Assembly: GCA_900766005.1 (NCBI GenBank)
Contig: CAAFTU010000048.1
Location: 1 to 64,000 of the forward strand
DNA from: an uncultured Bacteroides sp.
Lineage (GTDB): Bacteria; Bacteroidota; Bacteroidia; Bacteroidales; Bacteroidaceae
Length of the DNA stretch: 64,000 nucleotides
Reading direction: 5' to 3'
A program made the translations under genes and the position numbers. Under the pieces are notes generated by a model. The model did not search any database, was not told where the DNA came from, and saw only the letters and a list, made by a program, of their open reading frames with translations. Positions 26,433-35,524 of this stretch are shown here, piece by piece (position 1 is the first letter of the stretch; each line of letters starts with the position of its first letter).

Positions 26433-26516
26433 AACCACCTACGTGGTTCACTTAAATCACCCGGGTGGTTTAAGTGGCCCACCTGGGTGGTTTAATTGAA
26501 TCACCCGGGTGATTCA
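26433..26516. repeat. Tandem array of four palindromes with exact 22-bp pitch
   Basis: Unit 1 AACCAC-CTAC-GTGGTT spans 26433-26448. Unit 2 spans 26449-26476, a 28-bp palindrome with core CACCCGGGTG and one mismatched pair. Unit 3 CCACCTGGGTGG spans 26479-26490. Unit 4, a perfect 20-bp palindrome TGAATCACCCGGGTGATTCA, spans 26497-26516. Their centres (26440.5, 26462.5, 26484.5, 26506.5) are each 22 bp apart. The array lies between the DUF4348 gene and the PL8 promoter. Its pitch matches the array at 219-321, but the core is GC-rich here. Confidence 0.85.
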
Positions 26517-26613
26517 TGCTTCGTGCCGGGGGGCATGTCTTCTTACTGAGCTTTCTGTCGTCCGCCATTGCTCTTTCTTTGTAGAGAAATGGTTGATTTT
26601 TGCGAATAATACG

Positions 26614-26621
26614 TATATTTG
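26614..26621 (+). promoter_or_regulatory. Promoter -7 box (TATATTTG) for the PL8 lyase gene
   Basis: TATATTTG matches TAnnTTTG and lies 29 bases upstream of the ATG at 26651. A GTTG 18 bases further upstream (26592-26595) may serve as the -33 element. Confidence 0.55.
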
Positions 26622-26650
26622 TGACAATTAATATAATAGTAACAAGTTCC

Positions 26651-29600
26651 ATGATCAAACAATCTCTATGCAGACTTGGAGCGGCAACCTTGTTTTCCTG
26701 TTGCTGCTCAGCGTTCCTTTCGGCACAGGTCGTGACCGACGAACGGCTGTTTTCGTTCGAACAACCGGATATTCCCTCTTGTATTACGGGTGTTCAGTCT
26801 CAACTTTCCATTTCGGATGTACACTATAAGGACGGTACTCATTCCATGGAATGGGTGTTCGAACCGGGCGGTGTGCTTGAGTTGAAGAAAGACCTGAAGT
26901 TTGAGAAAAAAGATCCTACGGGGAAGGATTTGTATCTTTCGGCTTTCATCGTGTGGGTGTACAACGAAGAACCGCAGGACGCTAAAATCGAATTTCAGTT
27001 CTTGAAGGATGGAAAGAAATGTACGTCTTTCCCTTTTGGTATCAATTTCAAAGGATGGCGTGCCGCATGGGTGTGCTACGAGCGTGATATGCAAGGCACT
27101 CCGGAAGAGGGCATGAACGAGCTGCGCATCGTGGCTCCGCAGTCGAAAGGCCGCCTTTTCATCGATCATCTGATTACCGGCACAAAGGTGGATGCCCGTC
27201 AGCAGACGGCCGACTTGCAGGTGCCTTTTGTCAATGCGGCTACCAAGAACCACTGGCTGGTGGTGTATAAACATTCGCTGCTGCAGCCCGATATTGAGCT
27301 GACTCCTGTGAGCGATCAGCAGAAGAAGGAGATGAAGTTGCTCGAAAAGCGTTTCCGTGATATGAACTACACCAAGGGAAAGGTGACGGAGAAAGAACTC
27401 AATACCATCCGCAAAAAGTATGATTTCTATCAGATTACGTATAAGAACGGTCATGTGTCGGGCGTGCCTATTTACATGGTGCGTGCATCGGAGGCTTACG
27501 AGCGCATCATTCCCAACTGGGACAAGGATATGCTGACGAAGCTCGGTGTGGAGATGAAGGCTTATTTTGATTTGATGAAGCGCATTGCCGTGGCCTACAA
27601 CAACAGCACTGACCAGCCGGAGGTGCAGAAAGAATTGCGGCAGAAGTTTATGGCGATGTACGACCATATTACCGACCAGGGCGTGACCTATGGCAGTTGC
27701 TGGGGTAATATCCATCACTACGGTTATAGTGTGAGAGGCTTGTATCTGGCTTATTTCCTGATGAAGGATGTGCTGCGTGAAGAAGGCCGACTGCTGGAAG
27801 CCGAACGTACGTTGCGCTGGTATGCCATCACGAATGAAGTATATCCCAAACCGCAGGGCAACGGCATTGATATGGACTCGTTCAATACGCAGACCACCGG
27901 ACGCATTGCCAGCATCCTGATGATGGAAGATACACCGGAGAAACTGCAGTATCTCAAGTCGTTCTCCCGCTGGATTGACTATGGCTGCCGCCCGGCATTG
28001 GGCTTGGCCGGTTCGTTCAAGGCAGACGGAGGGGCGTTCCACCACCGCAACAATTATCCGGCTTATGCAGTAGGCGGGCTGGATGGGGCTACCAACATGA
28101 TTTATCTGTTTAACCACACTGAGTGGGCGGTGTCTCCGCTGGCGCACGAGACCGTGAGAAAGGTATTGCTGGCCATGCGTTTCTATTGCAACAAGCAGCA
28201 TTTCCCGTTGTCGATGTCGGGCCGTCATCCCGATGGACGCGGCAAACTGGTGCCGATGCACTATGCCATGATGGCTATGGCCGGCACACCGGACGGCAAA
28301 GAGGCATATGATGAGTCTATGGCAGCTGCTTATCTGCGGTTGATTTCGGATATTCCGGCCGATGCGCAGGAACCCGATTACATGCCGAAAGTATCGAATG
28401 CACAGGAACGCAAGATAGCGAAGCAGTTGATGAAGCAGGGTTTCCGTGCGGAAGAAGATCCGGAAGGCAACCTGGCTTTGGGATATGGCTGCGTGTCTGT
28501 GCAGCGCCGCGACAACTGGTCGGCTGTGGTGCGCGGCCATTCGCGCTATTTGTGGGCTGCCGAACATTATCTGGGTCACAATCTCTTTGGCCGTTATCTG
28601 GCACACGGCAGTATGCAGATTCTGACAGCGGCTCCGGGACAGGCCGTCACACCGGCTACCAGCGGCTGGAAGCAGGAAGGGTTCGACTGGAACCGTATTC
28701 CGGGTGCTACGTATATTCATTTGCCGCTCGACTTGCTCAAGGCGAAGGTGATGAATGTGGATACATTCTCCGGTATGGAAGAGATGCTTTATTCGGATGA
28801 AGCATTTGCCGGCGGACTGTCGCAGCAGCAGGAGAATGGTAACTTTGGTATGAAGTTGCATGAACACGATAAATACAACGGCACGCACCGGGCTCGTAAG
28901 TCTTACCATTTCATCGGCGGCACCATTGTCTGCTTGGGTACGGATATCGAGAACGACAATGCCGATTATCCTACGGAAACAACCATTTTCCAGCTGGCAG
29001 TAAACGATGCAGCCGGACAGGAGTACTGGAAAAACTACCAAGGTAATGGCAACGTATGGATGGACCATCTGAATACCGGTTATTATGTGCCTGTGAAGGC
29101 TTCGTTCGAGAAGAATTTCCCGCAGCGTTCGCGTCTGCAGAACTCCGGTAAGGATACGAAGGGCGATTGGGTGTCACTGGTGGTGAATCACGGCAAGGCG
29201 CCTAAAGGGGGCAGCTATGAATACGCTGTGCTGCCGCAGACCGATGCCGCAACCATGAAGGCTTTTGCCAAGAAGCCGGGCTATAAAGTGCTGAAACAAG
29301 ACCGGGATGCGCATATTGTGCAGGTTCCTGCCGAAGGCATCTGTTCGTATGTGTTGTTTGAAACACCGCAAGCCACCTTGCCGGGCGGATTGCTGCAGCG
29401 CACGGATACAGCTTGTCTGGTAATGGTGCAAAAGGAAGCTTCCGACAAATACCTGCTTACGGTGGCTCAGCCCGACCTGGCGTTGTATCGCGGCGACAGT
29501 GATGAGGCGTTGGATGAGAACGGAAAACGCATCGAACGCAGCATTTACTCACGTCCCTGGATCAACAATGAAAGCGGTGAAATTCCGGTTACGGTGACCT

Positions 29601-29725
29601 TAAAGGGCCGTTGGACGGTAGAGGAAACTCCTTATTGCAAGCTTGTTTCTGCCGACAAGAAGCAGACGGTGCTTCGCTTTACTTGCAAAGACGGTGCCAG
29701 CTTCGAGGTGGAACTGAAGAAATAA
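26651..29725 (+). CDS. Polysaccharide lyase family 8, chondroitin ABC lyase type
   Basis: A 1024-residue secreted lyase that would cleave chondroitin or dermatan sulfate or hyaluronan by beta-elimination. It has a signal peptide (ending LSAQ), an N-terminal beta-sandwich, an alpha/alpha toroid and C-terminal beta-sandwich domains. Candidate catalytic residues by comparison with Proteus chondroitinase ABC I are His465 and Tyr472 (HRNNYPAY, same 7-residue spacing as His501/Tyr508), Arg525 (MSGRHPDG) and Glu638 (AAEHYLGHN). I chose the ATG at 26651 because the promoter box lies just upstream; a longer frame from 26600 overlaps it. It is 2.6 kb from the SusC/D locus and probably works with it. 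Confidence 0.9.
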   Translation: MIKQSLCRLGAATLFSCCCSAFLSAQVVTDERLFSFEQPDIPSCITGVQSQLSISDVHYKDGTHSMEWVFEPGGVLELKKDLKFEKKDPTGKDLYLSAFIVWVYNEEPQDAKIEFQFLKDGKKCTSFPFGINFKGWRAAWVCYERDMQGTPEEGMNELRIVAPQSKGRLFIDHLITGTKVDARQQTADLQVPFVNAATKNHWLVVYKHSLLQPDIELTPVSDQQKKEMKLLEKRFRDMNYTKGKVTEKELNTIRKKYDFYQITYKNGHVSGVPIYMVRASEAYERIIPNWDKDMLTKLGVEMKAYFDLMKRIAVAYNNSTDQPEVQKELRQKFMAMYDHITDQGVTYGSCWGNIHHYGYSVRGLYLAYFLMKDVLREEGRLLEAERTLRWYAITNEVYPKPQGNGIDMDSFNTQTTGRIASILMMEDTPEKLQYLKSFSRWIDYGCRPALGLAGSFKADGGAFHHRNNYPAYAVGGLDGATNMIYLFNHTEWAVSPLAHETVRKVLLAMRFYCNKQHFPLSMSGRHPDGRGKLVPMHYAMMAMAGTPDGKEAYDESMAAAYLRLISDIPADAQEPDYMPKVSNAQERKIAKQLMKQGFRAEEDPEGNLALGYGCVSVQRRDNWSAVVRGHSRYLWAAEHYLGHNLFGRYLAHGSMQILTAAPGQAVTPATSGWKQEGFDWNRIPGATYIHLPLDLLKAKVMNVDTFSGMEEMLYSDEAFAGGLSQQQENGNFGMKLHEHDKYNGTHRARKSYHFIGGTIVCLGTDIENDNADYPTETTIFQLAVNDAAGQEYWKNYQGNGNVWMDHLNTGYYVPVKASFEKNFPQRSRLQNSGKDTKGDWVSLVVNHGKAPKGGSYEYAVLPQTDAATMKAFAKKPGYKVLKQDRDAHIVQVPAEGICSYVLFETPQATLPGGLLQRTDTACLVMVQKEASDKYLLTVAQPDLALYRGDSDEALDENGKRIERSIYSRPWINNESGEIPVTVTLKGRWTVEETPYCKLVSADKKQTVLRFTCKDGASFEVELKK

Positions 29726-29749
29726 ATGTATATCACATTCTTGCTAATA

Positions 29750-29789
29750 AAATGCCCCCTGTTGCGGTCTGCTGCAACAGGGGGCATTT
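29750..29789. terminator. Bidirectional terminator after the PL8 gene
   Basis: AAATGCCCCCTGTTGC (29750-29765) pairs perfectly over 16 bp with GCAACAGGGGGCATTT (29774-29789), with an 8-base loop. A-rich sequence flanks the left and T-rich the right. It sits between converging genes. Confidence 0.8.
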
Positions 29790-29863
29790 GGTTAAGAGCG
29801 CCGGAGCGCCTTTGGTTTTTTCTGTTCGTTTATTTATCTTCTGCCGTTTGTTTGTCAGCGTTG

Positions 29864-31108
29864 TTAGAACATAAACATGGCCACAGCCACAATACGGTTG
29901 TTGCACACGGCGTGAGAATCGATAATCTTTCCGTTCTCCTGGTTCAGTGAGCCATACCAGGCAGAACTGAGCGTATATTCTACGCCAAATTTCCAGTGAG
30001 GCAGATTGTATGTCAGTTCGGCTCCCGCAGTCATCAGTTGCGACAAGTTGGTACCGGTGCCGTACAGTTGCTTGGAAATCAGTGCATCCGGAGTTCCCAG
30101 GTTCTTGGAGTAGCCCACAAAGATACCCGGTCTCCATTTCTGGCCGTAGACCACGTTCAGCCAAGAACTGGAGAAGCGTATCGGAGTATATTTCTGTTCT
30201 CCGGTGCGTTCATCCACCGCCTTGATTCCGAATCCGCCCAGTCCGGAAGCCTGTGTCAGGTTAGAGCCCAGCACACTCTTGGCAGCTACATACCACTTCT
30301 TGCCGGTGTATTTCATGTGCGCTTCATACGAAAGCGTCGTCAGCCGTTCGTCCACTTTGAAAATCTGATCGTCGGCTCCTTCAGCCTGCGTGCGAGGCTT
30401 GATAGAAAGCAGTTCGACACCTGCTCCCAAAAGGAACCCGCCGTTTTTATAGTCAGCTCCCAGATAAAACTCGGGGATGCATCCGTCCTTCAGATATTGA
30501 TGGCTCTTCTTACTTTTGTTCTCATTGCTGGGGTCGATGCCTTGAGAGGTATATTGCGATTGCCATACCGCCGCTCCGGTGAGCTGGAAATGCTTGCCGG
30601 CAAAGCGATAGCGAATCTGCGGAGCCCGGCTGAACGGTTGGAAAGGAGCTCCCATCGACAAGTTCAGAATCTGCGGAGCCACTTCGCCGTAGAGCGGATG
30701 CCAAGTCTGTCCGAGCAGCAACGCTGATTTTCCCCAGTCTAAGTTAAGATAAGCATGACGCAGGCGCACCACAGAGAACGAAGAACCTGTGCCCCGGAAG
30801 TCCGCTTCAATCTTGGCCGATGTGCGTGCCTTGCCCAAATTCGGTCCGGCCACATCCACTCCTAAACGTGAATACAGCGTGTAGAAATTGCTGCTGGGCG
30901 AGCCGTTCAGGTCGTTCCCGTCGGCATCGCGCACCCTGTCTTTGGGATACATATAAAACAATCCGTCCACAGTCTCTTCATTGGTGCGGCTGTTGTAGTA
31001 CAAATCCGTGCGGATCTGACCGTAAAATTTAAATTTGATGTCCTTCTTCTGTGCAAAGGTGCCCGATGCCGCTGTCAGGCAGAGAAGCATTAGCCAGTAT
31101 TTTTTCAT
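29864..31108 (-). CDS. DcaP-like outer-membrane porin family protein
   Basis: A 414-residue protein with a signal peptide (cleavage after GTFA-Q) and an outer-membrane beta-barrel character. Many amphipathic strands are seen, and the protein ends VAMFMF, with Phe last as in typical barrels. Stretches such as FYGQIRTDLYYNSR and YGEVAPQILNLSMGAPFQPF resemble DcaP-type porins. Substrate is unknown. It is transcribed towards the PL8 lyase gene, from which the hairpin at 29750-29789 separates it, so involvement in glycan uptake is not shown. Confidence 0.68.
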   Translation of the reverse strand: MKKYWLMLLCLTAASGTFAQKKDIKFKFYGQIRTDLYYNSRTNEETVDGLFYMYPKDRVRDADGNDLNGSPSSNFYTLYSRLGVDVAGPNLGKARTSAKIEADFRGTGSSFSVVRLRHAYLNLDWGKSALLLGQTWHPLYGEVAPQILNLSMGAPFQPFSRAPQIRYRFAGKHFQLTGAAVWQSQYTSQGIDPSNENKSKKSHQYLKDGCIPEFYLGADYKNGGFLLGAGVELLSIKPRTQAEGADDQIFKVDERLTTLSYEAHMKYTGKKWYVAAKSVLGSNLTQASGLGGFGIKAVDERTGEQKYTPIRFSSSWLNVVYGQKWRPGIFVGYSKNLGTPDALISKQLYGTGTNLSQLMTAGAELTYNLPHWKFGVEYTLSSAWYGSLNQENGKIIDSHAVCNNRIVAVAMFMF

Positions 31109-31218
31109 TTTTTTGTAAATTTATAAACGAATGCAAAAATACGATAAACCCTTGAATAAGCAATGTAAATAAGGAAATTAGTAGTTCAGAATCAGCCGCT
31201 CGTCCTTTCATGAAACAG

Positions 31219-32157
31219 TCATGACAGGAAAAAAGCCGCTACTGCCTGTTCGTATTTCGTCAGATTACTGCTCTTATGGATAGCTTTCAGCTGTTTTTTG
31301 TCAGCATCGGGAAGAAGATACTCCCAAAACGTCTTCATCTTGCTCAGCAGTTGTGCCTCTCCTCCTTCCAGGCGTTCGGCATAACGGCGAAACACATAGC
31401 TATGCATGGCCTGCAGCTTAGCTTTCTTCTCTTCAGAGGAGAGCGTTGTGTTTTGGCAATACTCCCATGCCAGTTCGGGATGAGCCAGGAGGCCTCGGCC
31501 TATCATGACACCCGATAGGCGAGGAAAGCGCTCCTGAATGTTCCGGATATCATCCACAGAGAGAAGGTCGCCGTTGAACACGAGCGGGTGCTGGCAGACG
31601 TCGTAGAAGGCTGCAAAGCCTTTCAAGTCTACCGATCCCTTGTACTGCTGTTTGCCCAGCCGGGGATGCAAGGTGATTTGACTCAGCGGAAGCGCATTGA
31701 GAATCGGTGCCAAATGCAGACATTCGTCGGGCGCTTCCCATCCCAGCCGCATCTTGACGGAAATAGAAATTTGTGGAAACTTGTTTACAATGGAAAGCAG
31801 ATTCTTTACCTCGTCGGGGTAGGGTAGGATGCCCGATCCCTGATGCCGTTTAGCAAGCAGAGGAAACGGACAGCCCAGGTTGATGTCGGCTTCCTTATAG
31901 CCTTTCTCTGTAAAAAGATGCAGCATTCTTTCTGCTTTCTCGGGAGTGGAGGCAATCAGCTGCGGAACGAGGTGCGGCACCTCGTTGTTGGCGGGGTCAA
32001 TATCCCGCAGGTCCTTCGCTCGGAAAGCGTCTTTCTCAATCCGGACAAACGGAGTATAATAATGCGCTATTCCGCCAAACGAGGCAGCGTGAGCATTGCG
32101 GTAGGCGGCTTCTGTGTATCCCTGGAGGGGAGCCATGTGGATGGAAAGCTGTTTCAT
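31219..32157 (-). CDS. tRNA-dihydrouridine synthase
   Basis: A 312-residue FMN-dependent Dus enzyme reducing uridine to dihydrouridine in the tRNA D-loop. The N-terminus MAPLQGYTEAAYRN is FMN-binding. The catalytic Cys96 lies in DINLGCPFP, and HPRLGKQQYKG and VMIGRGLLAHPEL complete the barrel. Whether it is DusA, B or C type cannot be settled here; the NLGCP motif is closest to DusC-like members. It stands alone on the minus strand, divergent from susC. Confidence 0.9.
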   Translation of the reverse strand: MKQLSIHMAPLQGYTEAAYRNAHAASFGGIAHYYTPFVRIEKDAFRAKDLRDIDPANNEVPHLVPQLIASTPEKAERMLHLFTEKGYKEADINLGCPFPLLAKRHQGSGILPYPDEVKNLLSIVNKFPQISISVKMRLGWEAPDECLHLAPILNALPLSQITLHPRLGKQQYKGSVDLKGFAAFYDVCQHPLVFNGDLLSVDDIRNIQERFPRLSGVMIGRGLLAHPELAWEYCQNTTLSSEEKKAKLQAMHSYVFRRYAERLEGGEAQLLSKMKTFWEYLLPDADKKQLKAIHKSSNLTKYEQAVAAFFLS

Positions 32158-32260
32158 GTTGTTCTGATTTTTTGTACAAAGATAGTCCTATTCCATTTTG
32201 TTATGTATATTTTTATACCATAATTGGATAATATTGCCCTTTTGACGGGTGCCAATTTCT

Positions 32261-32268
32261 TAAATTTG
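32261..32268 (+). promoter_or_regulatory. Promoter -7 box (TAAATTTG) for the SusC-SusD operon
   Basis: TAAATTTG matches TAnnTTTG, with TTTG at 32241-32244 as a possible -33 element (gap 16). The box is 45 bases upstream of the susC start. The hybrid regulator at 49298-53356 probably acts on this promoter; no clear regulator repeat was recognised. Confidence 0.55.
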
Positions 32269-32313
32269 CGCATTAATAATTTATAAATCAAACTTTAAAT
32301 GTAAACGAATAGT

Positions 32314-35300
32314 ATGCAAACCGAATTCCGAATTAATTTTTCATGGGAAAGAGGTCTCAGTATGTTGCTGTTAACCTTATTCTCATTCTCTGTTGCACTG
32401 GCTCAAGTCCCGGTAAAGGGAACGGTGATTGACCAAACAGGAGAGTCGGTTCCCGGTGCCAGTATCCAAGTCAAAGGTAGTACACAAGGTACGATAACCG
32501 ACTTTGATGGAAATTTCTCCTTGAATGTGCCCGACAAGAAATCTGTTCTTGTAATCTCTTTTATTGGTTATGCTACGCAGGAAGTGCAAGTGGATCCTTC
32601 CAAACCGATGTCTATTAAACTGCAAGAAGATACCAAGACACTGGAAGAAGTCGTGGTAGTCGGCTATCAGGAAGTGAAGCGAAAAGATTTAACAGGGTCT
32701 GTGGCCAAAGTTGACATGGAAGGACTGCTGAAAACACCTGCTTCTTCGTTCGACCAAACGTTGGGTGGACGTATTGCCGGTGTGAACGTAAGTTCCGGTG
32801 AAGGTGGCCCGGGTGGAACAATGAATATCGTGATTCGTGGTAACAACTCATTGACACAAGACAACTCGCCACTGTATGTTATCGACGGTTTCCCGGTGGA
32901 AGACCCGGCGATTGCTTCTACTATCAGCCCGTCGGATACAGAATCTATCGAAGTGTTGAAAGATGCTTCCGCTACAGCCATCTATGGTGCCCGCGGTGCC
33001 AATGGTGTAGTCATCATTACAACGAAGAAGGGCAAGGTAGGCAAGCCGCAGCTGAAGTATGAAGGCAGCTTCGGTGTTCAGAAAGTATCGAATACCATTC
33101 CGATGATGGATGCCTATGAGTTTGTCAAATTGCAGAATGAACTCTATCCCAAGGATACAAAAGACAACTACCTGATTGAGCATCAAGGCAAGCAATGGAC
33201 ACTGGATGATTACCGTCATACGCCTCAGTACGACTGGCAGGACGAAATCTTCCGTACAGCTTGGCAGCAGAGCCACAGCGTCAGCTTGATGGGAGGTAGC
33301 GAAGGCGTGCGTTACAATGCCTCTGCTTCTTATTTCGATCAGGACGGTGTTATCCTGTGCTCTAACTACAAGCGTTTCCAGACACGTATGAATACTGTGG
33401 TGCGCCGTGATAAGCTGAACATGAGCCTCACAGCCAACTATTCTCGTTCGATCCAGACGGGTAGTTCTACTTCGCTGTATTCATCTAGCGGTATGAACAA
33501 CCTTTTCTACAGTGTTTGGGGGTATCGTCCGGTTACTGAACCCGACGTGCCATTGAACACGTTGATGGACAATGCAATGGATGCTTCGGTAGAACCGACA
33601 AACGACTACCGTTTCAACCCCATTATGTCATTGAAGAATGAATACCGTAAGACTTACATCAACAACCTTCAGATCAACGGTTTCGTGGAATATGAATTCA
33701 TGGAAGGCTTGAAGTTGAAAGTTTCTGGTGGTTACACGTATGATGCCCGCAACACGGATACATTCAACAACTCCAAGACTCGCTATGGTAGCCCGATTTC
33801 TACAGATAAAGTGAATGCACAGATTGTACGTCAGCAGCGTCTGACTTGGTTGAACGAAAACGTGCTGACTTACCAGACGAACATCAAGCGGAAGCACTTC
33901 TTCAATTCGTTGCTGGGTGTTACCCTGCAGAACTCCGATTATGAGACTTATTCGTTCAAGACTACACAGATTCCGAATGAATCGATGGGTATGGCCGGAA
34001 TGAACGAGGGTGTGCCGGGTGCTACCAACTCTGAAAAAACGTCCTGGTCGATGATGTCTTATTTGGGAAGTTTGAAGTATAATTACGAATCAAAATACTA
34101 TGCTACGGCTTCTTTCCGTGTGGATGGTTCTTCTAAGTTCTCTAAGGACAACCGCTACGGTTTCTTCCCTTCCGGTTCATTGGCTTGGAGCTTTACGGAA
34201 GAGAATTTCATGAAACGGTTCAGAAATGTGATTTCTTCGGGTAAATTGCGTGCCAGCTGGGGTCTTACGGGTAACAACCGTGTGGGTGAATACGAAGCTT
34301 ATGCCCTGCTGAGAATGTTGAAAACGGGTTCGGCCGACTTGGCTTCGGGTGTGTATCCGTTTGACAACAACATGAACAGCATCGGTATGGTGCCTGTGTC
34401 ATTGTCGAATAAAAACCTGAAATGGGAAACAACCGAACAGTGGAACGTCGGTCTGGATTTAGGCTTCCTGAACGAACGCATCGGTGTGACACTCGACTGG
34501 TATTTCAAAACAACCGATGACCTGTTGCTGGATGCTCAGTTGCCTCGTTCTTCGGGTTATTACAGTGTGATGAAGAACATTGGTAAGGTGCGCAATTCGG
34601 GTGTGGAATTCACATTGAACACCTTAAACATGGACCGCAACGGCTTTAAATGGAGAACGAACTTCAACATTGCCTTCAATAAGAATGAAGTGTTGGAACT
34701 GGCCGAAAACCAGAACTCTTTGCTGACTGCTGCTTATTTTGACCAGACCTACAATTCGCAGCCTACTTACATTGCCAAGAAGGGCTATGCGATGGGTATG
34801 ATGTATGGTTATCAGTTTGAAGGAACCTACAAATACGATGATTTCTATAAATCGGGCGATACGTATGTGTTGCGTCCGGGTGTGCCTCACTTCTCTGGTG
34901 AGAACAACACACAGCCGGGTATGCCGAAATATAAGGACCTGAACGGCGACGGTGTGATTGACACGAACGACCGTACGATGATTGGCCGTGGTTTGCCGAT
35001 TCATACCGGCGGTTTTACCAATGACTTTGAATACAAAGGCTTTGATTTGAGCATTTTCTTCCAATGGTCGTATGGCAATGACATTCTGAATGCCAACCGT
35101 CTGTTCTTTGAAAATGTGAACAATTCACGCAACTTGAACCAGTATGCTTCTTATGCCAACCGCTGGACGCCGGAAAATCCGATGAGTGATATTCCGGTTG
35201 CGAAGAACTCCAGTTCCAATAAGGTGGTTTCTTCACGTGTGGTAGAAGACGGTTCGTTCTTGCGTCTGAAGACTGTGACTTTGGGATATACTTTGCCTAA

Positions 35301-35493
35301 GAAGTGGATTATGAAATCGGGTATCAGCCATGCACGTCTATATGTAGCTGCACAGAACCTGTGGACCCTGACCGACTATTCCGGTTATGACCCTGAAGTG
35401 TCTATCCGTAACAGTGCGCTGACTCCGGGACTTGACTATTCTGCTTATCCGAGAGCATTTGCTGTCAATTTCGGTGTTAGCTTGGGATTCTAA
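32314..35493 (+). CDS. SusC/RagA family TonB-linked outer-membrane transporter
   Basis: A 1059-residue TonB-dependent transporter importing oligosaccharides across the outer membrane. It has a signal peptide (ending ALAQ), then a carboxypeptidase-regulatory-like domain (about residues 33 to 105, VPVKGTVIDQTGESVPGASI). The TonB-box-like segment TLEEVVVVGY comes next, then the plug with SPLYVIDGFPVED and DASATAIYGARGANGVVIITTKKG, and a long beta-barrel. It is the first gene of the polysaccharide-utilisation operon; susD follows 31 bases later. Substrate is inferred as glycosaminoglycan from neighbouring lyases. Confidence 0.96.
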   Translation: MQTEFRINFSWERGLSMLLLTLFSFSVALAQVPVKGTVIDQTGESVPGASIQVKGSTQGTITDFDGNFSLNVPDKKSVLVISFIGYATQEVQVDPSKPMSIKLQEDTKTLEEVVVVGYQEVKRKDLTGSVAKVDMEGLLKTPASSFDQTLGGRIAGVNVSSGEGGPGGTMNIVIRGNNSLTQDNSPLYVIDGFPVEDPAIASTISPSDTESIEVLKDASATAIYGARGANGVVIITTKKGKVGKPQLKYEGSFGVQKVSNTIPMMDAYEFVKLQNELYPKDTKDNYLIEHQGKQWTLDDYRHTPQYDWQDEIFRTAWQQSHSVSLMGGSEGVRYNASASYFDQDGVILCSNYKRFQTRMNTVVRRDKLNMSLTANYSRSIQTGSSTSLYSSSGMNNLFYSVWGYRPVTEPDVPLNTLMDNAMDASVEPTNDYRFNPIMSLKNEYRKTYINNLQINGFVEYEFMEGLKLKVSGGYTYDARNTDTFNNSKTRYGSPISTDKVNAQIVRQQRLTWLNENVLTYQTNIKRKHFFNSLLGVTLQNSDYETYSFKTTQIPNESMGMAGMNEGVPGATNSEKTSWSMMSYLGSLKYNYESKYYATASFRVDGSSKFSKDNRYGFFPSGSLAWSFTEENFMKRFRNVISSGKLRASWGLTGNNRVGEYEAYALLRMLKTGSADLASGVYPFDNNMNSIGMVPVSLSNKNLKWETTEQWNVGLDLGFLNERIGVTLDWYFKTTDDLLLDAQLPRSSGYYSVMKNIGKVRNSGVEFTLNTLNMDRNGFKWRTNFNIAFNKNEVLELAENQNSLLTAAYFDQTYNSQPTYIAKKGYAMGMMYGYQFEGTYKYDDFYKSGDTYVLRPGVPHFSGENNTQPGMPKYKDLNGDGVIDTNDRTMIGRGLPIHTGGFTNDFEYKGFDLSIFFQWSYGNDILNANRLFFENVNNSRNLNQYASYANRWTPENPMSDIPVAKNSSSNKVVSSRVVEDGSFLRLKTVTLGYTLPKKWIMKSGISHARLYVAAQNLWTLTDYSGYDPEVSIRNSALTPGLDYSAYPRAFAVNFGVSLGF

Positions 35494-35524
35494 AATTAAT
35501 TGAAATCAGAAAAAGTATACAGAT

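Noticed and set aside
26600..26650. Upstream extension of the PL8 lyase to an earlier ATG
   Set aside because: It would include the -7 promoter box at 26614-26621 and add residues before a normal signal peptide.
26708..29068. Open frame of about 786 codons on the minus strand opposite the PL8 lyase
   Set aside because: Codon bias of the lyase leaves the opposite strand free of stops; the translation is His/Gln/Arg-rich and not protein-like.
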